Shown here piece by piece: positions 50,882 to 59,161 of a stretch of DNA of 64,000 nt. The stretch covers positions 62,001 to 126,000 of the forward strand of contig CAVSMU010000018.1 in the NCBI GenBank assembly GCA_963729075.1, in the 5' to 3' direction. A program made the position numbers and the translations under genes. The first letter of the stretch is position 1. The number at the start of each line of letters is the position of its first letter. This DNA is from WHSW01 sp963729075. GTDB taxonomy: Bacteria; Actinomycetota; Thermoleophilia; Solirubrobacterales; 70-9. The notes under the pieces are model-generated. The model searched no databases. It saw only the letters and a program-made list of their open reading frames with translations, and was not told the DNA's origin.

Positions 50882-52391
50882 CTACTCCCGCCCCACGTCG
50901 GCGATCAGGGCCTCGACCACGCCCGACGGGTCGTGGCGCTCGGCCTCGACGTGCACCTCCAGGCCGGCCTCGCGCGCCGCCTCGCTGGTGATCGGGCCGA
51001 TCGAGACCACCCGGGCCGATCGCGGGAATCGATCGCCGGTGGCGCCCAGCAGGTTGCGGACCGTCGAGGACGAGGTGAAGGTGATGTAGTCCGCACCGGC
51101 GGCGGCCTCGATCGCGGCCGGGTCGGGATCCTCGCGGACCGTCTCGTAAAGCGCCACGACGTCGACGCGCGCGCCGCGCTCGGCGAGTGCTTCGGGCAGG
51201 ACGTCGCGGGCCTCGGCGGCGCGGGCGACGAGCACCGGACGGTCGCGCACGTCGCACGGCGGCGAGCGCCTCGACCAGCGCCTCGGCGACGAATCGCTGC
51301 GGGACCACGTCGGCGATCACCCCGTGCTCGGCCAGGGAGGCCGCGGTGCCGGGACCGATCGCGGCGACGGTGGCGTTCGCGAGCGCGCGTGCGTCGCGCC
51401 CCTGCTCCGCCATCGCCTCGAACAGCAGCCGGACGCCGTTCGGGCTCGTCAGGCAGACGAGGGCATAGCTGTGCAGGTCGGCGACGGCCTCGCGAACCTC
51501 GGGCGCATCGAGCCGGGGCACGATCCGGATCGCCGGCAGCTCGACCACATCCGCGCCGAGGGCCCGCAGGGTCGCGCTCAGGCCGCTCGTCTGAGCCCGG
51601 GCTCGGGTGACCACGACCCGCTTGCCGTGAAGCGGCCGGCGCTCCAGCCAGGCGATCGCGTCGCGGCGCGCGGCGACCGCCCCGAAGAGCAGGATCGCCG
51701 GGGCGCGCAACCCGGCCTCGGCGACCGCCGCGGGCAGCTCCGAAAGGGTCGCGGTCACCGTCCGCTGGGCCGCGTCGGTGCCGCGCTCGATTGCAGCCGC
51801 GGGTTCCTTCGGATCGCGCCCGCCGGCCCGCAGGGACTCGGCGATCCGTGGGAGGTTCTTCACGCCCATGTACAGGACGAGCGTGCCCGGGAACCGGGCG
51901 AGCGCCTCCCAGTCGAGCGCCGTCTCGTCCTTCTCCGGGTCCTCGTGGCCGGTGACGAACGCGACGGCGGACGCGTCGTCGCGATGGGTGACCGGGATCC
52001 CCGCGTACGCGGGCGCCGCGACGCCCGACGTCACGCCCGGCACCACCTCGAACTCGACCCCCGCCCGGGCGAGCGCCTCTGCCTCCTCGCCGCCGCGGCC
52101 GAAGACGAACGGGTCACCGCCCTTGAGCCGCACCACGCTGCGCCCATGGCGCGCGCGCTCGACCATCAGTTCCTCGATCCGCTCTTGCGACGCCCCACCG
52201 TCCCCGGGCTGCTTGCCGACGTAGATCAGCTCGGCCTCCGGACGCGCACCGTCGAGGACCGAGGCCGGAATCAGGCGGTCGTGGAGCACGACGTCGGCGG
52301 AGGCGACCAGCTCCATCGCCTTCACCGTTACCAGGCCGGGATCGCCGGGGCCGGCGCCGACGAGGTACACGACGCCCGCGCGCGCACTCAT
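50882..52391 (-). pseudogene. cobA-hemD: CobA-HemD fusion with a frameshift
   Basis: The N-terminal ~255 residues are uroporphyrinogen-III C-methyltransferase (YLVGAGPGDPGLVTVKAMEL, VGKQPGDGGASQERIEELM, VRLKGGDPFVFGRGGEEAEA). The second half is uroporphyrinogen-III synthase (KRVVVTRARAQTSGL, CLTSPNGVRLLFEAM, VAAIGPGTAASLAEHG). Within HemD the frame shifts by one base at about 51248; the end continues as RPVLVARAAEARDVLPEALA and ITFTSSSTVRNLLG. HemD is essential for heme, so an artefact is more likely than decay. It overlaps hemC (ATGA). Confidence 0.88.
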
Positions 52392-53263
52392 CGCGCTTCT
52401 CCCGCCGCGCGCTCGAGGATGTCCGCGGCCCCCGCGCCGAGCATCCGCTCGGCCAGCGCCTCGCCGAGCGCCGCCGGCTGCTCCGGATCTCCGGCAACCC
52501 GGTCGCGGACCCACTCGCTGCCGTCCGGCAGCCCTGCATAGCCCGTGACCGACAGCTCGTCCCCCTCGAAACGGGCGCAGATGCCCAGCGGCGTGTCGCA
52601 GGTCGCGCCAAGCGATCGGGTCGCCGCCCGCTCCGCGGTCAGCTCCGTGAGCGCCGCGGGGTCGGAGATGCGCCCCGCCGCGGCCGCTGCCTCGCCGTCG
52701 TCGGCTCGGGCCTCGAGCGCGAGGCACCCCTGGCCGGGTGCCGGCGTCAGCTCGTCGAGCTCGAAGCGGAAGGCGATCTCACCGCGACGGCCGAGCCGCG
52801 CGAGCCCGGCGGTGGCCAGCACGACGCCGTCGTAATCACCCGCCTCGAGCCTCGCCAACCGCGTGTCGACGTTGCCGCGCAGCTCGGCCACCTCGAGGTC
52901 GGGCCGCAGGGCGAGCAGCTGCGAGCGCCGGCGCAGGCTCGACGTGCCGATCCGCGCCCCGTCGCCGACCGCGGCCAGCGAATCGGCAGCCCCGACGAAC
53001 GCGTCGCTCGGGTCCTCGCGCCCCGGGACCCCGACCAGCGCCAGACCGTCGGGCAGCTCGCCGGGCAGGTCCTTGGCCGAGTGCACACCGAGGTCGGCGT
53101 CGCCCTCGAGGAGCGCCGCCTCAATGCCGCGGACGAAGCGGGCCTTGTCGCCGACGCGGGCGTCCGCCGTTTTGACCGGCACCACCTCGGCGCCACCGAG
53201 GGCCGCGGCGACGGCCTCCGCCTGCGCCAGCGCGAGCGCGCTCGAGCGCGTCCCGAGCCGCAC
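52388..53263 (-). CDS. hemC: Porphobilinogen deaminase
   Basis: 291 residues from a GTG at 53261-53263. MRLGTRSSALALAQAEAVAA, RFVRGIEAALLEGDADLGVHSAKDLP, the active Asp region GTSSLRRRSQLLALRP, LRGNVDTRL and the cofactor-binding Cys in SLGATCDTPLG are all seen. It polymerises four porphobilinogens to hydroxymethylbilane for the next enzyme, HemD. It is ten bases downstream of hemA and overlaps cobA-hemD by four. Confidence 0.96.
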   Translation of the reverse strand: MRLGTRSSALALAQAEAVAAALGGAEVVPVKTADARVGDKARFVRGIEAALLEGDADLGVHSAKDLPGELPDGLALVGVPGREDPSDAFVGAADSLAAVGDGARIGTSSLRRRSQLLALRPDLEVAELRGNVDTRLARLEAGDYDGVVLATAGLARLGRRGEIAFRFELDELTPAPGQGCLALEARADDGEAAAAAGRISDPAALTELTAERAATRSLGATCDTPLGICARFEGDELSVTGYAGLPDGSEWVRDRVAGDPEQPAALGEALAERMLGAGAADILERAAGEAR

Positions 53264-53273
53264 CGGCTCGCCG

Positions 53274-54617
53274 CTAGCGGCCGCCGCGGCGGCGTCGGCG
53301 ATCGCGAAGATGAGAGACCTCGGCTCCCTCCGCCTCGAGCGGCTCGGCGTCGGGATCCAGGCCGAAGAGCTCGCGCAGCGCCGCGACCTTCACGTAGGCG
53401 TCGTCGTCGCCCGCGGCGCGCTTGAGCCGCAGGGTCGGCTCGTGCAGGAGCCGCGAGGCGATCGCCCGGGCGGCTGCCCGCAGCCGCGCCCGATCGGCGT
53501 CGGTGAGTCCCTCCCAGCGCTGCTCGTTCTCGGCCAGAACCCGCGCCACCACGTCGTCGGCGCGCTCGCGCAGCGCCGCGACCGTCGGGGTCACGTCCTG
53601 GGTCGCGAGCCAGCGATCGAATCGACCGGCCTCGGCCCGCAGGATCGCGTCGGCTCGCCGAGCCTCGGCCTCGCGGCCGGAGACGTTGCGCTCGACCAGC
53701 GCCTGCAGGTCGTCCATGTCGTAGAGGCTCACCGCGGTCAGCTCGCGGCAGGCGGGCTGGATGTCGCGCGGGACCGCGAGGTCGATCAGGAGCAGCGGCC
53801 GCTCGCGGCGCGCCCGCATCACCTCGGCGAGCTCCTCGCGCTCGATCACGTGGTGAGGCGAGCTGGTCGAGGAGACGACGATGTCGGCACCGACCATCTC
53901 GTCGGGCAACGCGTCGATGCGGACGGCGTGGCCCCCGAAGCGCTGGGCGAGGCCGATCGCGCGGTCGTAGTGGCGGTTGGCGATGAAGACCGCGTGGACG
54001 CCCTTCGCCGCGAGTGCGCGGGCCGTCAGCTCGGCGGTCTCGCCGGCGCCCACGACCAGCACCCGGCGGTCGTCGAGCTCGCCGAGCGTGCGCTGGGCGA
54101 GATCGACCGCGACCGAGGGCACCGACAGCGAGCGTCGCGTGATCCCCGTCTCGGTCCGCGCCCGCTTGCCCGCCGCGAGCGCGGAGCGGAAGAGGTGGTT
54201 GAGAACCGGCCCGGTCGCGCCCTCGACCAGGGCGAGCTCGTAGGCGCGCTTGACCTGGCCCTGGACCTCGGCCTCGCCGATGATCATCGAGTCGAGGCCG
54301 GCGGTCACCCGCAGCAGGTGGCCCGCGGCGGCGGTGGTGCGAAGCGAGTACAGGTGGCCCACGAGCTCGGTGGGCGGGATCCCGGCCTCCCGCGCGAGCA
54401 GCCCGAGCGCGAGCGACTCGGCGCCGACGGCGTCCGCGACGTACAGGTAGAGCTCGGTCCGGTTGCAGGTCGAGATCGCGGCGACCTCGAGCACCTCGTC
54501 GCGCTCGACCAGCTCGCCGAGGACCCCCACCGCTCGCCCCTCGGTGAAGGCAAGTCGCTCGCGCAGCTCCAGCGGCGCGGTCTTGTGCGAGATCCCGAGC
54601 GCGAGAAGCTCGCTCAC
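53274..54617 (-). CDS. hemA: Glutamyl-tRNA reductase
   Basis: A 447-residue enzyme, the first step of the C5 tetrapyrrole pathway (Glu-tRNA to glutamate-1-semialdehyde, NADPH). It has LALGISHKTAPLELRERLAF, catalytic Cys51 in ISTCNRTELYLY, GLDSMIIGEAEVQGQVKRAY, the NADPH motif VLVVGAGETAELTARAL and the C-terminal dimerisation helices. It ends in an Arg-rich tail. Its start overlaps the ccmD-like stop (ATGA). No hemL or hemB is in the window. Confidence 0.96.
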   Translation of the reverse strand: MSELLALGISHKTAPLELRERLAFTEGRAVGVLGELVERDEVLEVAAISTCNRTELYLYVADAVGAESLALGLLAREAGIPPTELVGHLYSLRTTAAAGHLLRVTAGLDSMIIGEAEVQGQVKRAYELALVEGATGPVLNHLFRSALAAGKRARTETGITRRSLSVPSVAVDLAQRTLGELDDRRVLVVGAGETAELTARALAAKGVHAVFIANRHYDRAIGLAQRFGGHAVRIDALPDEMVGADIVVSSTSSPHHVIEREELAEVMRARRERPLLLIDLAVPRDIQPACRELTAVSLYDMDDLQALVERNVSGREAEARRADAILRAEAGRFDRWLATQDVTPTVAALRERADDVVARVLAENEQRWEGLTDADRARLRAAARAIASRLLHEPTLRLKRAAGDDDAYVKVAALRELFGLDPDAEPLEAEGAEVSHLRDRRRRRGGR

Positions 54618-54892
54618 GGAATCACCTCCTGCCGGCTGCTCCGCTCCCGCTCGAATACCTTGCCCTCGGCTTCGCCTCGGGCATTTTCTTCTGCTCCCGC
54701 GTCGGCTCCGGCAGGGTCTGGGGCAGGACGATCGCTGCGTTTCTCCGCGATTTCCGCGAGCTCGGCGAGCTCGCGGTCGATTCGCTGGATGCGGGCGGCC
54801 ATGATCGCGACGTAGAGCAGCAGCAGGGCGAGGAAGGCGACGTAGGCGCCGGCGACGTACTTGCCCGCCTCGTCGAGCGGGAGTGCCGGCAT
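54614..54892 (-). CDS. ccmD: CcmD-like small membrane protein
   Basis: 92 residues. One TM (YVAGAYVAFLALLLLYVAIM) is followed by a basic/heptad segment AARIQRIDRELAELAEIAEK and an acidic disordered tail. The size, the helix and the position between ccmC and hemA match CcmD, the subunit that holds the heme chaperone CcmE in the CcmABCD release complex. It lacks strong sequence motifs, so the call leans on synteny. Its start shares one base with the ccmC stop (TGATG). Confidence 0.75.
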   Translation of the reverse strand: MPALPLDEAGKYVAGAYVAFLALLLLYVAIMAARIQRIDRELAELAEIAEKRSDRPAPDPAGADAGAEENARGEAEGKVFERERSSRQEVIP

Positions 54893-55635
54893 CAGCCCGC
54901 CTCCCCGGCCTGGCGCGGGACCGGCGCGATCCGCGAGGCGCCGACGGCCACCTCGTCGCCCTCGAGCGCTCGGCGCAGCCGCCCGAGCCGCGCCCGGGTC
55001 GACTTCGCGGCGAGCTCGAAGCGGGCCAGCGTCAACCACAGGAGCGCCATGCCGGCGAGGCAGACGAGGAAGGTCACGGTCATCTTCGGGGTCAGGCCGC
55101 CCTCGGCGGTGGCGAACACCCGTGGGTGGACCAGGCTCTCGGCTAGCCGGACGGCGATGAAGTTGAGCGGCACGAACGCCCCCGCGGTGACCGCGAACAC
55201 GGACGCGTATCGAGCCTGGCGCTCGCGGTCCTCGATCGCGTAGCGCAGCGGGTAATACGTGCAGTAGAGGAGGAAGACGATCAGGAACGAGACCAGCGTC
55301 GGCTCGTCCCAGACGAACCACTTGCCCCACGACGCCCGGGCCCAGATCGAGCCGGTGATCAGCACCGCGACGCCGAAGATCACCGAGATGTGGATCGAGA
55401 CGTAGGAGCGCACGTCCCAGCTCGACTCGCCGGTCCGCAGGTGCATGATCGCCTGGACCGCGGCGACGATGAACCCGACCAGGGCGCAGATCGCGATCGG
55501 CACGTGCAGGTAGAAGATCTTCTGGATGAAGCCCTGGTCGGCGTCGTTCGGGGCGAAGAAGAACACCAGCGCGAAGCCCGCTGTCAGCGTCAAGACGGTC
55601 AGGGCGGGGAGGATTCGCGGGGCGTTGAAGCTCAT
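54892..55635 (-). CDS. ccmC: Cytochrome c maturation protein CcmC (heme exporter)
   Basis: 247 residues from the ATG at 55633-55635. Six TM helices are present with His ligands in FYLHVPIAICALVG and VSIHISVIFGV. The periplasmic heme-handling tryptophan motif is WGKWFVWDEPTLVSFLIVFL. The family loads heme onto CcmE. The tail beyond the last helix is basic and about 35 residues long. It lies between ccmB and ccmD in the same direction. Confidence 0.93.
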   Translation of the reverse strand: MSFNAPRILPALTVLTLTAGFALVFFFAPNDADQGFIQKIFYLHVPIAICALVGFIVAAVQAIMHLRTGESSWDVRSYVSIHISVIFGVAVLITGSIWARASWGKWFVWDEPTLVSFLIVFLLYCTYYPLRYAIEDRERQARYASVFAVTAGAFVPLNFIAVRLAESLVHPRVFATAEGGLTPKMTVTFLVCLAGMALLWLTLARFELAAKSTRARLGRLRRALEGDEVAVGASRIAPVPRQAGEAG

Positions 55636-55652
55636 GCGTGAGTGCGGTCGGC

Positions 55653-56333
55653 TCAGTCCTCGAGCAGGAAGTCGTAGACCGCGTAGCCGACGGCGATGAA
55701 CACTAGATCGTAGAGAGCGAGGATCCCGATCCATTGGCCGAAGTCGTCATACGACGGCCCGCCTGCGGCCAGCAGCGGCTCGGCGGCGCCGGCGGCGGCG
55801 ATCATCACGGGGACCAGCAACGGCAGCAGGAGCAGCGGCGCGATCAGGTCGCGAGCCCGCGAGTTGACGGCGATCGACGAGACCAGCGCGCCGACCGCCG
55901 CGAGTCCGATGTCGGCCAGCACGAGCACCGCCGCGAGCGCCGGCAGCCCGCCGGCCTCGACCGAGAACAGGACGGCGAACACGGGCACCGCGATCAGTTC
56001 GAGCGCGCCGAGGTAGATCGCCAGCACGCACACCTTGGCCGCGTACAGCGACGCTCCGTCGACCGGCGCCAGCCGGATGACGTCGAAGCCGCCCTGCTCG
56101 CGCTCGGCCACGAACACCCGGTTGATCGCCAGGATCGCGGCGAAGAGCACGGTTGCCAGCAGCACGCCGGCGGCGAGGGCGCCCTCGAGCGTGGTCCGGT
56201 CGAGGCCGAAGCGGAAGAGGACGAAGGTGGTGGCGGCGAACAGCGCCATCGCCGGCACCGACTCGAGCGTCCGCAGCTCGGTTCGCAGGTCCTTGACGAG
56301 GATCGCGCGAAACGCGGTCATCTCATCTGTCAC
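55653..56333 (-). CDS. ccmB: Heme ABC exporter permease CcmB
   Basis: 226 residues; six TM helices (for example ALAAGVLLATVLFAAILAIN, AAVLVLADIGLAAVGALVSS, LIAPLLLLPLLVPVMIAAAG). It has the CcmB opening FRAILVKDLRTELRT and the EREQGGFDVIRLAP loop. It is the membrane subunit of CcmAB. The start is a GTG at 56331-56333 overlapping ccmA; an ATG at 56319-56321, one base after the ccmA stop, is equally plausible. No second permease copy is present. Confidence 0.93.
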   Translation of the reverse strand: MTDEMTAFRAILVKDLRTELRTLESVPAMALFAATTFVLFRFGLDRTTLEGALAAGVLLATVLFAAILAINRVFVAEREQGGFDVIRLAPVDGASLYAAKVCVLAIYLGALELIAVPVFAVLFSVEAGGLPALAAVLVLADIGLAAVGALVSSIAVNSRARDLIAPLLLLPLLVPVMIAAAGAAEPLLAAGGPSYDDFGQWIGILALYDLVFIAVGYAVYDFLLED

Positions 56334-57075
56334 AACTCCCGGTGTAGACCGCGCGCACGTCGCCGGCCGACAGCTCCGACGCCGCGCCGGCGTGGACGAC
56401 GCCGCCGTCGGCGCGCAAAAGGAGCACCCTGTCGGCGTCCGCGAGCCCGGCCTCGGGCTCGTGGGTGACGATCACCCGCGACCGCCCCGGCGCCGGGCCG
56501 AGCAGCTCGTCGACGACCGTGCTGGCGGCGGCGTCGAGGTGGGAGCGGGGTTCGTCGAGCAACAGCAGCTCGGGCTCGTGGAGCAGCGTGCGGCAGATCG
56601 CGGCCCGCTGCAGCATTCCGGCGGAGAGGTTGCGGACCAGCTCGTCGCCGCGCCGCGCGAGCCCGGCACGAGCGAGGAGCTCCTCGATCCGGGTGGCCGC
56701 GCGCTCGACGGCGTGCAGCCGGGCGTTGAACCGCAGGTTCTCCCGCACCGTCAGGTCGCGGTAGAGCAGCGGCTGGTGCCCGAGGTAGCCGATTCGCCCG
56801 CGCGCGCGCAGGGCGTACCGGGGCAGCGGCGCGCCGAGGACCGACACGGCGCCCGCCGTTGGTCGCAACAGCGTTGCCAGGATCCGCAGGAGCGTGGTCT
56901 TGCCCGCGCCGTTGGGGCCGAGGACCGCGAGCGTCTCGCCCGCGGGCAGCTCGATCGAGACATCGCGAAGGACCGCACGCTCGCCGTAGTCGCGCCGCAA
57001 CTGCTCGAGCGCGATCGCCGGCGGGGACCCGACCTGGGCGGGCGGCGCTGCTGATGACTCGACGGCGCTCTCCAT
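56323..57075 (-). CDS. ccmA: Heme ABC exporter ATPase CcmA
   Basis: 250 residues. An N-terminal Ala/Pro stretch of ~20 is followed by the ABC ATPase: Walker A LGPNGAGKTTLLR, Q-loop YLGHQPLLYRDL, signature NLSAGMLQRAAICR, Walker B LLLLDEPRSHLD and the H-loop VIVTHEPE. The signature is NLSAG rather than LSGGQ, as is usual for CcmA. It is first of the ccm-hem-bio operon and diverges from the MepA-like gene with 51 bases between starts. Confidence 0.94.
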   Translation of the reverse strand: MESAVESSAAPPAQVGSPPAIALEQLRRDYGERAVLRDVSIELPAGETLAVLGPNGAGKTTLLRILATLLRPTAGAVSVLGAPLPRYALRARGRIGYLGHQPLLYRDLTVRENLRFNARLHAVERAATRIEELLARAGLARRGDELVRNLSAGMLQRAAICRTLLHEPELLLLDEPRSHLDAAASTVVDELLGPAPGRSRVIVTHEPEAGLADADRVLLLRADGGVVHAGAASELSAGDVRAVYTGSCDR

Positions 57076-57126
57076 CTGAACGGAAGGATCGCGGACCCCG
57101 CCGAGCCCCGCGTTCGTACTCGGGGC

Positions 57127-57756
57127 ATGTGGGCGGAAATCGCGATCGGGATCGCATCATTCGCCGTGCTCGCCGAGCCGGGGCCGATCGACCCCGTGGC
57201 CGCGCCTGCGCCCGGATCCCGGGTCGAGTGGCGACAGTCGGCGGCCCTCGGGCTGCCGGAGGCCGGGCGGCTCGTCGACGGCGTCCGGCTGCCCGCCGAG
57301 GGCCGAACGTATTTCACCTGGGATCCGGTGCTCAAGCGACGCCCGGATCGAGACTGGCGCCGCTGGGCGACCGACGACCTGGTCCGGACCACGCTCGGGG
57401 TCGTGCATGACCTACGGCGCCGTCACCCCCACGCGCCGCGGGTGGGGATCGGCGACCTGAGCCTGCCGCGCGGCGGCTACTTCGGGCCCGAGGTCAGCGG
57501 CGGGATCGGCCATGCGACCCACCAGAACGGCCTCGACGTCGACGTCTACTACCCGCGCCTCGATCGCCGCGAGCGCCCGCCGCGCTCGGTCGACCAGGTC
57601 GACGTCGGACTGGCGCAGGAGCTCGTCGACCTGTTCGTCGCCGCCGGGGCGACCACCGTCTACGTCGGCCCGAACCTGCCGCTGGACGGGCCACCCGGCG
57701 TGGTCACGCCGCTGGCGAACCACGACAACCACCTCCACGCTCGAATCGCCCCGTAG
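57127..57756 (+). CDS. MepA-like (penicillin-insensitive murein endopeptidase) protein
   Basis: 209 residues. A weak signal segment (IGIASFAVLAEP) is followed by the metallopeptidase core: GIGDLSLPRGGYFG, GIGHATHQNGLDVDVYYP (His and Asp ligands) and the end NHDNHLHARI with its HxH pair. This matches M74/M15-type murein endopeptidases, which cleave D-Ala-mDAP cross-bridges. It begins with an ATG and lies just upstream of the stress-type membrane protein. Other wall genes (PBP, L,D-transpeptidase) are elsewhere in the window. Confidence 0.88.
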   Translation: MWAEIAIGIASFAVLAEPGPIDPVAAPAPGSRVEWRQSAALGLPEAGRLVDGVRLPAEGRTYFTWDPVLKRRPDRDWRRWATDDLVRTTLGVVHDLRRRHPHAPRVGIGDLSLPRGGYFGPEVSGGIGHATHQNGLDVDVYYPRLDRRERPPRSVDQVDVGLAQELVDLFVAAGATTVYVGPNLPLDGPPGVVTPLANHDNHLHARIAP

Positions 57757-57781
57757 GTCGTCGCGGGATAGACTCGACGCC

Positions 57782-58267
57782 ATCGAGGAGGCCACCACAC
57801 CCTCCGCACCGAGCCCGGGAGCGCCTGCGCGGACCACCGTCGCCACGTACGACAACTATCGCGAGGCCGAGCGTGCGGTCGACTTCCTCTCGGACAAGGG
57901 CTTTCCCGTCGAGAAGGCGGCGATCGTCGGCACCGGGTTGCGCACGGTGGAGCAGATCGCGGGGCGGATCACCACCGGACGCGCGGCGCTCATGGGCGCC
58001 GGCCAGGGGGCGATGATCGGGCTCATCTTCGCGCTGCTGATCGGGATCTTCTTCACCGTGAGCGAGGCGTTCTTCGGAGTCCTGCTCTACGGGCTGATCG
58101 TCGGCGCCCTCTTCGGCGCGACCTTCGCTGCGATCATCCAGGCGGCGCAGGGCGGGCGCCGCGACTTCGCCTCGGTGCGCGCCATGGAGGCCGAGCGCTA
58201 CGAGGTCCAGGTCGACCACGAGGTCTCTGCGCAGGCGAAGCAGCTGCTGGCCGAGCTGCCGGGTTAG
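57782..58267 (+). CDS. DUF1269/general-stress-type membrane protein, start uncertain
   Basis: About 160 residues. The start of the fold, TTVATYDNYREAERAVDFLS, is followed by EKAAIVGTGLRTVEQIAG, two TM helices (GAMIGLIFALLIGIFFTV, LLYGLIVGALFGATFAAII) and a tail DHEVSAQAKQLLAELPG. It resembles the B. subtilis YflT-type heat-induced family. No ATG, GTG or TTG precedes the domain in frame; an ATC at 57782 next to a GAGGAGG run is the best guess, or a start codon lost by a base error. It is the last of a two-gene unit with the MepA-like gene. Confidence 0.7.
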   Translation: MEEATTPSAPSPGAPARTTVATYDNYREAERAVDFLSDKGFPVEKAAIVGTGLRTVEQIAGRITTGRAALMGAGQGAMIGLIFALLIGIFFTVSEAFFGVLLYGLIVGALFGATFAAIIQAAQGGRRDFASVRAMEAERYEVQVDHEVSAQAKQLLAELPG

Positions 58268-58287
58268 AGCGCGCCAGCCCCGACCGG

Positions 58288-59160
58288 TTAGCCGATGTAG
58301 CCCCAGCGGCGCAGGTGCCGCTTGAGGTTGCGGACGAACCTGCGCCCGTCTGGGCCGACGGTGAACCGTCCCGGCTCCAGCAGGCCGCGACGCAGGGCCG
58401 AACGCAAAGTCCGGTTCGCAGCCCGCCCCCGGTCGAGCTGGTAGAGGTCGGCGACGTAGGCGGCGAGCGCCGAGCGAACGCCCAGCTGGTTTGAGGAGCG
58501 CGCCCGGCGGCGATACTCGCGTTGCACCCGGCGCGTGTCCTTGGCGACCGCGTCGCGGAACTCGTCGGTGACGTCGGCGAACCCGGTGCCCTCGAAGCGG
58601 ACGATCTGGATCGGGAAGACCGACTCGGCGAACGAGCCATAGAGGAAGGCGAAGCGGGCATCCGCGGTGCGGAACTCGTAGCGCCCGTCGCGGTCCAGGT
58701 CCACGAGCCGGTAGCCCGGGTCGCGAAAGTTGTTCTCGAAGGTCGCGTACCCGGACCCGTTCCAGCGATAGACGAGCGCGAGCACGCAGCAGTGGGCGCC
58801 GCCGGTAAAGCCGCCCACGATCGCCTCGGGCTCGCCGTCGCCGTCGAGGTCGCGCACCGCCAGGGGCTCGTCGCCCGCCGGCCATGGGCAGGCGAACCCG
58901 CCCGTCGGTCGCGGGCACTCGCGCGATCGCACCCGCGTTTGGAGCGCCCGCACCCCGGCGCGATCGACCGTCAGCCGGAAGTTCCGCGTCTCGGCGAAGT
59001 TCCCGCGCCAGGACACGGTCGCCGTGACCTGCCCGGAGGTCGCCGTCTGGGAATGCTCGGCCGCGCCACCGCCCTCGGCGCCGTGCCCCGCGGCCGGCGC
59101 AAAGAGCGTCAGCACCGCGCCGGTCGCACCGAAGAGAGCGCTGATCGCCGGGCGGCGCAG
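58288..59160 (-). CDS. Secreted FG-GAP/VCBS-like protein
   Basis: 290 residues if read from a CTG at 59158-59160, which has AGGGAGG five bases upstream. The signal peptide AISALFGATGAVLTLFAPAAG follows directly. Calcium-binding-type repeats are VRDLDGDGEPEAIVGGFTGG and LVDLDRDGRYEFRT, with HCCVLALVYRWNG between. The rest is basic with an Arg-rich helical C-terminus. It is two bases below the aldehyde dehydrogenase stop. A canonical start later in the signal (GTG) would truncate it. Confidence 0.75.
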   Translation of the reverse strand: MRRPAISALFGATGAVLTLFAPAAGHGAEGGGAAEHSQTATSGQVTATVSWRGNFAETRNFRLTVDRAGVRALQTRVRSRECPRPTGGFACPWPAGDEPLAVRDLDGDGEPEAIVGGFTGGAHCCVLALVYRWNGSGYATFENNFRDPGYRLVDLDRDGRYEFRTADARFAFLYGSFAESVFPIQIVRFEGTGFADVTDEFRDAVAKDTRRVQREYRRRARSSNQLGVRSALAAYVADLYQLDRGRAANRTLRSALRRGLLEPGRFTVGPDGRRFVRNLKRHLRRWGYIG

Positions 59161-59161
59161 C

